Shown: positions 14,492 through 22,350, counted from the stretch's first letter. The stretch is DNA of 64,000 bases from Brevundimonas subvibrioides ATCC 15264 (GCF_000144605.1 NC_014375.1:1240001-1304000), one strand, 5' to 3'. The notes: generated by a model from the letters alone, not told the origin. Translations and numbers: made by a program.

Positions 14492-14525
14492 TGTATTAGG
14501 CGCAAAAACGTCGTTACGTTTCCAG
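14492..14525 (+). other. Internal right attachment site (attR1)
   Basis: The element arm TGTATTAGGCGCAA, AAACGT and core GTTAC lead into TTTCC of a protease tail. It matches the outer site at 19740-19772 position for position over about 33 bp (TGTATTAG-x-CG-x-A, AAACGT, G-T-x-ACGTTTCC). The core differs from attL and attR2 by one base (GTTAC instead of GTGAC). Confidence 0.75.
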
Positions 14526-14563
14526 CGTTGCCCGAAGCCCGCTTTCGGGTCTTAAAACAATGA
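14513..14563 (+). pseudogene. GTA protease C-terminus, copy A
   Basis: Reads VTFPALPEARFRVLKQ-stop, in the frame that would continue the truncated protease after EVSL. It is a second, diverged version of the tail at 19761-19814 (shared VTFP-x-LP-x-ARFRV). Excision between attL and this site would give a complete protease with this ending. Confidence 0.75.
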
Positions 14564-14683
14564 CTGCTTCCGACCCATTGCGGACATTCGCAGTCTTGAG
14601 TCTCTAAGTCCGAGTCTGGCTCATCTCAGCCCTCCGGAACGTCTGCTTACCGGCTTCAAACGAAGATTGGTCTGACACCTGCG
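14564..14683. other. Spacer with a dispersed GC-rich repeat
   Basis: CTGCTTCCGACCCATTGCGG and the following bases make an imperfect dyad (CTGC...GCAG) of the kind scattered between alphaproteobacterial genes. A related fragment (ATGTCCGCTAAC) is near 19680, so both ends of the cargo block carry it. No gene. Confidence 0.35.
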
Positions 14684-15880
14684 TCAAGCCGGAGGCGCCG
14701 ACCGTTCGCAGGGAATGTCTCGCGAGGCGGCGTCCAACAGGCAGGGCGCGACGAACAGGTCGCCTCTCCAGGCGCCGCGCAGGGTTCGAGCGCCGACGAC
14801 GAGCCAGAGAACCAACAGCGCCCCGACCAGTCCGAGGCCGAGGATGTTGAAGGCCGCAATCGGCAGCAGCGTCCCCAGCTTCAGGGTCGCGACGGAGAAG
14901 ACGCCCAGTGGGAATGTGTAGCCCCACCAACCCAGGTTGAACGGCAGACCCTGGCGCAGGTAGCGCAGGGTAATCAGGACGGCCATCGCCGCCCACCACA
15001 GGCCATATGCCCACAACAGAAGTCCGCCGATCAGCCCGATCCCGCGCGCAGCGTCGCCATACTGGCCAAGGCCGTTTGCGGCGAAGATGGCGGGCGCGGC
15101 CTGACCCAGCACCAGCATCCCCAGAGCGCCGGTCCCGATTGGACCCAAAGACAGCCAGCTGGATGCCGCCATGCTGGCGTGCGGCAGTTTGTGGACGGCC
15201 ATGCGCAGCACCAGGATGACCAGTATGCTCATCGCCAGCGGCACCGACAGGGCCCACAAGCCATAGCTGACCACCAGCACATCCAGCGCCGAAGAAGGAT
15301 CGGCCAGATGCGGCGCGATCAACCCTCCCGTCACGGCGGCGACCTCTGCTGCGACGACGGGCAGGAGCCAGACGGCGGTCATCTGGTCGATCGTATGGGT
15401 TTGGCGCGTGAACATCATGAAGGGGATGGCGATCCCGCAGGCGACGGCCATTGCCACGTCGATCCACCACAGGGTTTCGGCCCAGGGCGCGACCCCGTCG
15501 CCCCAGCGCGCCAGGCCGAACGCCATCAGCCCGTTGATGATCGTCGCCAGCCCCATGGGGATGCAGCCGAAGAACATAGACACCACCGAGTGGCCGAAAA
15601 TCCGTCGCGCGCCGTCGAAGAAGAAGATCCAGCGGGCCGCATAGAGACCGCTGAACAGGACGAAAAGTCCGATGTTGAACAGCCACAGCCCCTCCGCCAC
15701 GATCTTCACGCCGGGGATCGTGACGGGCAGCTGGTTCAGCGCCAGCGCCAGTATCCCGGTTCCCATGGTGGCGGCGAACCAGTTCGGCGTGAATTGACGC
15801 ACGACCTCGGCAGGGGACTGCAGATTTGCGAACGGATGAAGGCCGAAGGCGACGTCGCGGGCGTGGGTGTCGTGAACCAT
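14684..15880 (-). CDS. TehA/SLAC1-family anion transporter
   Basis: 398 aa, ten predicted membrane helices in the helical-hairpin-repeat pattern of the voltage-dependent anion channel/tellurite-resistance/Mae1 family (PF03595). FTPNWFAATMGTGILALAL near residue 30 and the later NLGWWGYTFPLGVFSVAT near 325 are the conserved helix starts. Family members export sulfite or tellurite, or move dicarboxylates. The LysR gene upstream on the same strand probably regulates it. The start MVHDTHARDV gives a 30-residue cytoplasmic lead. It is part of the cargo between the two right attachment sites. Confidence 0.88.
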   Translation of the reverse strand: MVHDTHARDVAFGLHPFANLQSPAEVVRQFTPNWFAATMGTGILALALNQLPVTIPGVKIVAEGLWLFNIGLFVLFSGLYAARWIFFFDGARRIFGHSVVSMFFGCIPMGLATIINGLMAFGLARWGDGVAPWAETLWWIDVAMAVACGIAIPFMMFTRQTHTIDQMTAVWLLPVVAAEVAAVTGGLIAPHLADPSSALDVLVVSYGLWALSVPLAMSILVILVLRMAVHKLPHASMAASSWLSLGPIGTGALGMLVLGQAAPAIFAANGLGQYGDAARGIGLIGGLLLWAYGLWWAAMAVLITLRYLRQGLPFNLGWWGYTFPLGVFSVATLKLGTLLPIAAFNILGLGLVGALLVLWLVVGARTLRGAWRGDLFVAPCLLDAASRDIPCERSAPPA

Positions 15881-16018
15881 TGGGCAGAACTCCGAAGCGC
15901 GACCCGCGTCCTCGATCAGGAGCGTGCGCTGCCAGCCGACAATGAGCGCCAGCGCTCGGGTGTTCCAACGGAATGATGCGAATTGATTGATCGGCCAGAG
16001 CGAACGGTTTTCGGCAGC

Positions 16019-16897
16019 TCAAGAGGTCGGGAGCAGGCCAAGAAAGGTCTCGCCCGCCTTTGACCGATATCTCTGTTTGTGGCGTAGCAGCCAGAAAGGG
16101 CGCGCGGGCAGATCGAGCGGCAATAACGCCAGCTCGCCTGAGCGCAATCGGGCGGCGACGACCGTTCGCGATACGACGGTCGCCCCGACACCAGCCGCGA
16201 CGGCGGCGGCCACCGCTTCGTTGCCCGGCAGCGTCATGGAGATGTCCAAATCTTCTACCGTCAGGCAGCGTTCGGCCAGAGCCGCCTCAAAGGCCGAACG
16301 GGTGCCCGAGCCGGGCTCGCGCAGGACCCAGGACAGGGTCTTGAGGTCGGGCGGACCGGCGCCGTCCTGGGCCATGGGATGATCGGCGGCGACGACCAGC
16401 ACCAGTTCATCGTGATCCAGAACCGTGCGTGTCAGGACCGCTTCGTCCACCTCGCCCTCGACCAGCCCCAGTTCCGCCCGTCCGTCGATGACGGCCTGGG
16501 CCACGTCCCGGGTATTGCCGATGGCGACGTCGATGCGGATGCCGGGATGTCGAGCGTGGAAGTCTGCCAGACGGGCGGGAAGCCACCAGCCGGCGATGGT
16601 CTGGCTCGCCTGGATCGACAGCCGGCCCCGCTTCAGCGCGCCGAGATCATCCAGCGCATCCTCTGCCGCCGAGGCGCGAGCGATGACGGCGCGCGCTTCT
16701 TCCAAAAAGACCTGTCCCGCCGCGTTCAGGACGATGCTGCGGCCGACGCGGTCGAACAGGGCCACGCCATGCCGCCCCTCCAGCGTAGTGATCGCCGAAC
16801 TGACGGCCGACTGGGTGAGGTTCAAAGCCTCGGCCGCGCGGGTGACGTGCTGCCGCTCGGCGACAGCGACAAAGATGCGGAGCTGGTCGAGCGTCAT
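16019..16897 (-). CDS. LysR-type transcriptional regulator
   Basis: 292 aa. The N-terminal winged HTH (LDQLRIFVAVAERQHVTRAAEALNLTQSAVSSAI) is followed by a CysB/CbbR-like effector domain with WVLREPGSGTRSAF. A T-S-rich anion-binding turn (SQTIAG) is where CysB-type proteins contact small anions. Upstream of the TehA-like gene and divergent from the DUF305 gene, so it likely binds 16898-17014 and the gap before the transporter. A sulfite or other anion effector is a guess from the partnership. Confidence 0.9.
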   Translation of the reverse strand: MTLDQLRIFVAVAERQHVTRAAEALNLTQSAVSSAITTLEGRHGVALFDRVGRSIVLNAAGQVFLEEARAVIARASAAEDALDDLGALKRGRLSIQASQTIAGWWLPARLADFHARHPGIRIDVAIGNTRDVAQAVIDGRAELGLVEGEVDEAVLTRTVLDHDELVLVVAADHPMAQDGAGPPDLKTLSWVLREPGSGTRSAFEAALAERCLTVEDLDISMTLPGNEAVAAAVAAGVGATVVSRTVVAARLRSGELALLPLDLPARPFWLLRHKQRYRSKAGETFLGLLPTS

Positions 16898-17014
16898 ATC
16901 GGAAGCCTAAGGCGTCCGCCGGTCCAAGCACAGGGATCGTTCGATGGCGACGAACGTTCCGAGCGGAACTTCGCGTTGGCGGCGGGCGTGAACGGCGTCC
17001 AGGATCAAGCGATC

Positions 17015-17413
17015 ATGGATGACCGCCGCATGACCTCACCGCTGAAACTCATTGCGCTCATGGCCGGATCAGCCCTCGCCGGGGCTGTGCTTATGGCCTT
17101 CGCCCAGGCACCCCGCTCCCCCTTCAATACGGAAATGGCCGAGGCCATGTCGCGCATGCACGCCGCGATGATGATCGCGCCGATCGGCGATCCCGACCGG
17201 GACTTCGCCGCCATGATGATCCCCCATCATCAGGGCGCGGTGGACATGGCGCGGATCGAACTCGCCTACGGCAAGGACGAGCCGATGCGCCGTCTGGCCC
17301 AGGGGATCATCGTCGAACAGACCCAGGAGATCGCCTTAATGCAAGGCTTCCTCGACCGCTCGGCCACCCGCCCGACGCCCAACGCGCCCGCCGCACCTCA
17401 TATCGGACACTGA
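17015..17413 (+). CDS. DUF305 protein, membrane-anchored
   Basis: 132 aa with an N-terminal signal/anchor (LIALMAGSALAGAVLMAFA). DRDFAAMMIPHHQGAVDMARIEL carries the paired histidines of DUF305 (PF03713), a ferritin-like four-helix domain of periplasmic proteins often linked to metals. The C-terminal half repeats the pattern (IIVEQTQEIALMQGFL). ATG 17015 or 17030 is possible. The beta-propeller gene begins three bases after the stop. Confidence 0.85.
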   Translation: MDDRRMTSPLKLIALMAGSALAGAVLMAFAQAPRSPFNTEMAEAMSRMHAAMMIAPIGDPDRDFAAMMIPHHQGAVDMARIELAYGKDEPMRRLAQGIIVEQTQEIALMQGFLDRSATRPTPNAPAAPHIGH

Positions 17414-17416
17414 CCC

Positions 17417-18856
17417 ATGACTTTCGTTTCGAAAACGCCCTTCGCCATGGCCCTGGCCTTGATGGCGTCCCCGGTTCTCGCCGATCAGGTTCCGGGCGCG
17501 GCGGCGGCGCCCGCGATCCCGATCACCGGGCAGGACCGGTTCTATTCGGCCGACCAGTTCTCAAACACGGTCTCGGTGGTTGATCCCTCGACCAACAGCC
17601 TTCTGGGCGTGATCTCCCTCGGTGAGCCGACCCCGGCCAACCTCAGCCCGCTCTACAGGGGTCAGCTGCTGGTCCACGGCATCGGCGCGGCGCCGGACGG
17701 CAAGACGATCGCCGTGGTCTCGATCGGGTCCAACTCGGTCAGCTTCATCGACACGGCCACCAACACCGTCAAACACACGACCTATGTCGGACGCTCTCCG
17801 CACGAGGCCTTCTTCACACCGGACGGCAAAGAGGTCTGGGTCACGGTGCGGGGCGAGGCCTACGTTTCGGTGCTGGACGCCGCGACCTATCAGGAGACCG
17901 CCCGGGTCGAGACGCCCAACGGGCCGGGCATGACGATCTTCTCGCCGGACGGCCGTTATGCCTACATCTGCTCCAGCTTCAGCCCCGAGACAGTCGTGGT
18001 CGAGACTGCGACCCGTGAGATCGTCGGTCGGGTGGCCCAGGCCAGTCCGTTCTGCCCAGACATCGCCGCCACGCCCGATGGGAGCCAGGTCTGGATGACG
18101 CTGAAGGACGTGGGCAAGACGATGGTGTTCGACGCCCGTCCGCCATTCGCCGTGCTTCAGACGCTCGACACCGGCCCGCTGACCAACCACGTCAACATCG
18201 TGCGAAATCGGGATGGTCAGTTCGCCTATGTCACCGTGGGGACCGAGAACGTCGTCAAGGTTTTCCGCACCGACACCTTCGACCCCGTGACCGAGATCGC
18301 GGTGGGGTCGCTGCCGCATGGTCTGTGGCCTTCCGGCGACGGCTCGCGGATCTATGTCGGGCTGGAGAATGGCGACGGCGTGGCGGTCATCGACACCTTG
18401 GCCAACCGCGTGATCGCCACCGTGCCGATCGGCCAAGGACCGCAGGGCGTCACCTATGTGCCGCGTGCGGTCACCGAGGGTGACGGCAAGGCCAACCTCA
18501 TGCCCCTGGGCACCGCCCGCGCCTCGCGTCAACTCGTCCTGACGGGCGACGGTGACGCCCGGTCGCAGGCTACCCTGTTCGAGCAGGGGCAGGTGCAGAT
18601 GCTGCAGATCGCCGCCGCAGGCCTCGAACCCGGCAAGCCCTATGTCATCGCCTTCGCCGAGACGGCGGACGGATCGGGGATGCTGCAGCCTTTGGCGAAG
18701 TTCATGACCAATCCGGCCGGGTCCGCGGTCGTCAATGCCGTGGGCCCGATCCGTCAGGTGGTCGCCGCCGACGCCGGCGCACCCCGCCGTTGGCTGGTCA
18801 TCGCCTCGGGCTCGCCCGAGGCGATCGGCCCGGTCGTCCAGAGACAGTCGGAATAG
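17417..18856 (+). CDS. Secreted YncE-type beta-propeller protein
   Basis: 479 aa with signal peptide (AMALALMASPVLA). Residues 35-340 hold about seven YVTN-type blades (NTVSVVDPSTNSLLGVISLG, NSVSFIDTATNTVKHTTYVG and others). About 120 residues of a separate C-terminal beta domain follow. Such proteins bind DNA or metals in the periplasm, or support redox enzymes; the substrate here is unknown. It lies in an operon with DUF305 and a metallo-hydrolase. Confidence 0.87.
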   Translation: MTFVSKTPFAMALALMASPVLADQVPGAAAAPAIPITGQDRFYSADQFSNTVSVVDPSTNSLLGVISLGEPTPANLSPLYRGQLLVHGIGAAPDGKTIAVVSIGSNSVSFIDTATNTVKHTTYVGRSPHEAFFTPDGKEVWVTVRGEAYVSVLDAATYQETARVETPNGPGMTIFSPDGRYAYICSSFSPETVVVETATREIVGRVAQASPFCPDIAATPDGSQVWMTLKDVGKTMVFDARPPFAVLQTLDTGPLTNHVNIVRNRDGQFAYVTVGTENVVKVFRTDTFDPVTEIAVGSLPHGLWPSGDGSRIYVGLENGDGVAVIDTLANRVIATVPIGQGPQGVTYVPRAVTEGDGKANLMPLGTARASRQLVLTGDGDARSQATLFEQGQVQMLQIAAAGLEPGKPYVIAFAETADGSGMLQPLAKFMTNPAGSAVVNAVGPIRQVVAADAGAPRRWLVIASGSPEAIGPVVQRQSE

Positions 18857-18866
18857 GACCGGCCGC

Positions 18867-19535
18867 ATGCGTATCGACAAGTTCGTCCATAGCTGCCTGC
18901 GCCTGACGGTCGGTGCAGATCGACTGCTCTTCGATCCGGGCAAATTCTCGTTCGTCGACGGACGGGTCGATCCCGCTGTCTTTTCGGACGTCTCGACGAT
19001 CGTCCTGACGCACGGCCATCCGGATCACATCGACCCTGATGCGTTGGGCAGGATCGTGCAGGCGAGTGGCGCAACGCTCGTCGGCAACGGCGAGGTCGCC
19101 AACAAGCTCAGCGAGAAGGGCCTGTCGGTCACGGTCTTCGAGGAGGGTGAACGGATCTTCGGCGCGTTCCGACTGCAGGCTCAGGCGGTCGCGCATGAGC
19201 CCATCCTGTCGGACGAGAGCCCGCAATTGACCGCCTTCCTCGTCAATGACGTTTTCCTCAACCCGGGCGACAGTTTCGACAGCCGTCTGGATCGATTCGT
19301 GGGCGTGGAGGTGCTGGCCCTTCCGGTGATGGCGCCCTTTCTGACCGAGCTCACCGTCCATGCCTTCGCCAAGCGGATGAAGCCGAAATCTGTCATGCCG
19401 GTCCATGACGGCTACGCGCGCGACTATTTCCTCAAGCAGCGTTACGACGTCTACGAGCCCTATCTGGACAAAGTCGGGATTAAGCTGCACCGGCCGATGA
19501 CGCCCGGAGACGGGTTTGACGTCGCCGACCAATGA
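18867..19535 (+). CDS. Metallo-beta-lactamase-fold hydrolase (UlaG-like)
   Basis: 222 aa. IVLTHGHPDHID is the zinc-binding H-x-H-x-D-H motif. VAHEP near residue 108 and PVHDGYARDY near 180 supply later ligands of UlaG-like cytosolic hydrolases. No signal peptide. It is third in the DUF305/propeller operon, ten bases after the propeller stop. Substrate unknown. It is the last cargo gene before the outer right attachment site. Confidence 0.85.
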   Translation: MRIDKFVHSCLRLTVGADRLLFDPGKFSFVDGRVDPAVFSDVSTIVLTHGHPDHIDPDALGRIVQASGATLVGNGEVANKLSEKGLSVTVFEEGERIFGAFRLQAQAVAHEPILSDESPQLTAFLVNDVFLNPGDSFDSRLDRFVGVEVLALPVMAPFLTELTVHAFAKRMKPKSVMPVHDGYARDYFLKQRYDVYEPYLDKVGIKLHRPMTPGDGFDVADQ

Positions 19536-19739
19536 CGATTGACGAAGCCTCCGTCTCCATCGGCTTCGCCTGACCACGCAGATTTATCTTGGTCAGTTGC
19601 ACATGTGACGTCGCCTTCCTGGCGCGAGTTCAACTTCCGCTTCTGGCGCTCTGAGGGCCGCTGCGCCTCTGCAAAGGCAATGTCCGCTAACCACCCTCAG
19701 CCGAAGTTCGGAGAGTCCGCTTTAGGCGGTGCCTGAATG

Positions 19740-19772
19740 TGTATTAGCCGTAGAAACGTGGTGACGTTTCCG
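19740..19772 (+). other. Outer right attachment site (attR2)
   Basis: The element arm TGTATTA (19740-19746), AAACGT, then core GTGAC at 19761-19765 and TTTCCG. The arm is the inverted partner of TAATACA at 3207, and the core is identical to attL. The host side continues as the protease ending. Confidence 0.82.
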
Positions 19773-19814
19773 ATGCTGCCGGGGGCGCGGTTCAGGGTGG
19801 TCTTTGATCACTAG
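19761..19814 (+). pseudogene. Displaced GTA protease C-terminus, copy B
   Basis: Reads VTFPMLPGARFRVVFDH-stop. Joined to EVSL at 3190 it restores a normal-length HK97-type protease ending without a gap. It therefore marks the original chromosome junction, now 16.6 kb away from the rest of the gene. Confidence 0.82.
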
Positions 19815-19845
19815 CGCGGGCCGCCAAACCCCTTAACTTGGCGGG

Positions 19846-20910
19846 ATGGCTCGAAAACAAATGCCGCCGCAAAAGGCAAAACGCTGGAAACGCCCTGCCC
19901 AGATTGCAAGAGCCACGTCTCAACCTAACCTCCCAGCAGCACTGCAGGAGTTTGTTTTGCAGGCACCGTCGATATTAGATTTTGGGCCGATCGACGACAT
20001 CAACGCCTTGTACGCCTTTTTCGAAGAGCTTCGATTTAGGACTATACTGCTCGGCCAGAAGGTAATCGTCGATCTGCGCATGTGCCGTAGGGTGGGAGCT
20101 GTTGGAGTTTTGTTGCTCGCAGCCGAAATCGAGCGATGCAACTTTGTGAAACCAGACCATGTGTCGGGCTACAGCCCTACGAACCCAGTCGCTCTTCGGA
20201 CTCTGTCTATGTTCGGGTTTCACCAAGCTATTGGGGTCGAGGTCGAAGAGAGTATCTTGCCTCAGCGTGGCGTGGTGCAAATCCAGACCGGTACAGGCGA
20301 AACCGAGAACCTCTCATCAAAGCTCGGAGAGGTGGCCGGGCTTACACTGGAGCTTTGGCATGACCAAGCTTTCACTGACCGGATACATGGCGCGCTGAAT
20401 GAGGCGATGACCAATGTTCTGATGCACGCCTACGACCCTAATCTGACGCAGAACGCTGGCGAGGCATGCGAGAGCGGACGGTGGTGGGTTGCGGGTTTCT
20501 CACAGGCCGGATCTGGAGAGGCATGGTTTCTTGCCTTGGATCTCGGGGTCGGAATCCCAGTGAGTGCTCCCGCCAAAAACAAAGGCCTTCAAGCCTATCT
20601 CGCCACGCCAGTGCAACGGAATGACGCCATGATTATATGGCACGTCATCTCCCAAGAAGGTCGAAGCAGAACAGGGCTGCCTCAGCACGGAAAGGGCATG
20701 CCCACGATGGTGTCCTTGATCCGTGATCGGGCAAAAAGCGGGACACTGTGGATCGTGTCAGGAAACGGGATCTATCTGCTAGACAAGGACGCTACGCGGC
20801 CTGGGGAACGCATGATAAACGAAATGATTATACCCCTGCGATCGAAAGCGGCGGGGACGTTGATACTTTGGAAGGTTGGACGGTCTAGCTTGCTGCCGGC
20901 AGAGGCTTGA
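19846..20910 (+). CDS. STAS-like + GHKL ATPase fusion protein
   Basis: 354 aa. Residues 45-120 form a STAS-like beta/alpha unit (KVIVDLRMCRRVGAVGVLLLAAEIE). Residues 180-340 are a histidine-kinase-type ATPase with N-box NEAMTNVLMHAYD, G1-like LALDLGVGIP and G2-like QHGKGMPTMV. There is no HisKA domain, so it resembles SpoIIAB/RsbW-like regulators rather than a sensor kinase. It heads a three-gene operon with DUF4325, the usual antagonist type. Lower GC than the flanking chromosome. Substrate or signal unknown. Confidence 0.8.
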   Translation: MARKQMPPQKAKRWKRPAQIARATSQPNLPAALQEFVLQAPSILDFGPIDDINALYAFFEELRFRTILLGQKVIVDLRMCRRVGAVGVLLLAAEIERCNFVKPDHVSGYSPTNPVALRTLSMFGFHQAIGVEVEESILPQRGVVQIQTGTGETENLSSKLGEVAGLTLELWHDQAFTDRIHGALNEAMTNVLMHAYDPNLTQNAGEACESGRWWVAGFSQAGSGEAWFLALDLGVGIPVSAPAKNKGLQAYLATPVQRNDAMIIWHVISQEGRSRTGLPQHGKGMPTMVSLIRDRAKSGTLWIVSGNGIYLLDKDATRPGERMINEMIIPLRSKAAGTLILWKVGRSSLLPAEA

Positions 20911-20912
20911 AA

Positions 20913-21239
20913 ATGGACGCTGTTGTGAACATCGCCAAAGATTTCAGCGAGTTTCCGTTCGGACGTTATGAATCGCACGGCCCATTTAATGGTGCGCGCT
21001 TTCGAAACGAAAAACTCCTACCGCTTCTTTTGAATGGTCAGTCAGTTTTGGTCGATCTGTCTGATGCTCGCGGCCTTGCGGCGTCTTTTTTGGAAGAAGC
21101 TTTTGGGGGGCTGGTTCGTGAAGGGCTGTCCGTGGAAGAACTGAGGCGGCTGCTGAAGGTTGTTTCGAATACCGATTCTTCTTTGGTGTCTGAGGTATGG
21201 TTTTATATCGAGGATGCGGCCAAGGCCGTCATTCATTAA
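20913..21239 (+). CDS. DUF4325 (STAS-like) protein
   Basis: 108 aa. DFSEFPFGRYESHGPFNGARFRNEKLL and VLVDLSDARGLAASFLEEAFGGLVREG match the two conserved blocks of DUF4325. This is a small STAS-like domain often encoded beside GHKL ATPases. TTG at 20907 overlaps the upstream stop and ATG 20913 follows; the ATG was preferred. Likely acts as the binding partner of the ATPase at 19846 in a phosphorylation-type switch (inferred). Confidence 0.78.
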   Translation: MDAVVNIAKDFSEFPFGRYESHGPFNGARFRNEKLLPLLLNGQSVLVDLSDARGLAASFLEEAFGGLVREGLSVEELRRLLKVVSNTDSSLVSEVWFYIEDAAKAVIH

Positions 21240-21245
21240 CGAAAA

Positions 21246-21704
21246 GTGTCGCTCTCGATTGAAATCACGAAGGCACTGTTTTTTGCTAGTGCAGGCTTCG
21301 GGCTCAAATGGTTTTTGGGCCGTCTTTCCGGTCGAGCTTCCGATATTCGATCAGCCCTATCTCTGATAGACACCACTTCTCATGATGCTGAGGGTGTAAT
21401 GCACACGATCATTCGCGGTGTGCCTGACATTGGAAAAGCGGCAACCGTTATGGCCGATCGTTCGTCAATTATACTTAAGTTGAGGCGAGCGATTGGGGGG
21501 CATGCACAGTTTTCTGCACTTGAAACTACATTCGCTCTATATGCGCTCAACCTGAGATTTGCTGATCCCCATTTCGGTGTGCCGATAAGCCAGGGAGAAA
21601 TAGATGCAATGCGAGCATCAGAGATCCGATTGCATCAGCACGTTCACCGAATCGCAGACGACCTATGGTCGTGGCGGCTTTATAGTCATGAACGTGGAAA
21701 ATAA
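21246..21704 (+). CDS. Unknown third protein of the STAS/ATPase operon (152 aa)
   Basis: GTG start six bases after the DUF4325 stop. A short hydrophobic helix (ALFFASAGFGLKWFLG) near the N-terminus is followed by a helical body. It has no recognised family. Position makes it the likely output or target of the switch. Membrane association is suggested but not certain. Confidence 0.6.
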   Translation: MSLSIEITKALFFASAGFGLKWFLGRLSGRASDIRSALSLIDTTSHDAEGVMHTIIRGVPDIGKAATVMADRSSIILKLRRAIGGHAQFSALETTFALYALNLRFADPHFGVPISQGEIDAMRASEIRLHQHVHRIADDLWSWRLYSHERGK

Positions 21705-21728
21705 CCCGGTCATTGAGCTCAAGACAGT

Positions 21729-22280
21729 TTAGTATCTGGTAGTCAGATACCCCGCCGGCAGCGGGATCGTGGGCGTTTCGCCCTGCCAGTAGACGCTGAC
21801 GATCCACCAGCGGGTGCCGTCGTCAAACAGCTGGATGGAGTTGATGCCGCGGGCGAAGGGGGCTTCGTCGGGGGCGGCGTGACGGCTTTCGTAGGTGGAG
21901 AAGACGTGGGTCATGTGGCCGAAGGTCTCGACCCGGCGGACGACCTCGCGCTCGTGGAAGCCGCGCATGAGGAAGGGCTCGGCGCGGGCGATGTAGTCGT
22001 CCGGGCTGAGATAGGTGGCCGTGGACGGGCCTTCGGCGGGCGTACCGATCGGGATCAGCTTCGCCGATGGATGGAACAGGCTGCGGAAGCGGTTCCAGTC
22101 GCGGGGCACGCCCGCGTCACCGGAGATGACGTCGTAGAGGGCGGCGACGATCGCGTCGGAGCTCGCGACGTCGGTGGCGGCCGGGGCCTGTGCGGTCTGG
22201 CCCGCCGGGGGCGGGGTGTGGGCGAAAGCTGGACCGGCGCAGGACAGCAGCAGGGCGGCGGCGAGGATCGTCGGGCGCAT
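21729..22280 (-). CDS. Secreted NTF2-like (SnoaL-type) protein
   Basis: 183 aa. Signal peptide MRPTILAAALLLSCAGPAFA. The body DAIVAALYDVISG...RDWNRFRSLFHPSAKLI...FMRGFHEREVVRRVETFGHMTHVFSTYESR...SIQLFDDGTRWWIVSVYWQ follows the cone-shaped NTF2/SnoaL fold. ATG 22280 was chosen because GGAG lies nine bases before it; ATG 22289 is too close to that site. It lies on the opposite strand between the GTA protease and capsid, where GTA clusters normally have no gene. Confidence 0.8.
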   Translation of the reverse strand: MRPTILAAALLLSCAGPAFAHTPPPAGQTAQAPAATDVASSDAIVAALYDVISGDAGVPRDWNRFRSLFHPSAKLIPIGTPAEGPSTATYLSPDDYIARAEPFLMRGFHEREVVRRVETFGHMTHVFSTYESRHAAPDEAPFARGINSIQLFDDGTRWWIVSVYWQGETPTIPLPAGYLTTRY

Positions 22281-22350
22281 TGAAGACATCTCCGAGGTTG
22301 CGACCGGGAGAGTGGCGCGAACGGGTGTCCGGGGGAAGCCGGCAGGGCCG

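Larger units (their letters stand above)
3191..19765. mobile_element. Composite serine-recombinase island inside the GTA protease gene
   Basis: The left edge is the break in the protease at GTGAC (3191). The outer right edge is the GTGAC at 19761, after which reading continues as VTFPMLPGARFRVVFDH-stop, the natural continuation of the broken gene. The element-side arms are inverted copies: TAATACA at 3207-3213, TGTATTA at 14492-14498 and TGTATTA at 19740-19746. The island contains the large serine recombinase next to the left end, a replication module, a small resolvase, probable defence genes and, after an internal right-end site at 14513, a second cargo block. Boundaries are read directly; the assembly history is inferred. 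Confidence 0.85.

Noticed and set aside
14455-14495. tRNA-like T-arm (GGTTCAAG ... GAGTCCCC)
   Set aside because: No acceptor, D or anticodon stems could be formed around it.
14604-16022. Minus-strand frame overlapping the transporter
   Set aside because: Arg/Gly-rich shadow of the TehA-like gene, which has clear membrane helices in another frame.
14564-19738. Composite transposon carrying the TehA cargo
   Set aside because: No transposase, no terminal inverted repeats and no target duplication; the att-like ends explain the block better.
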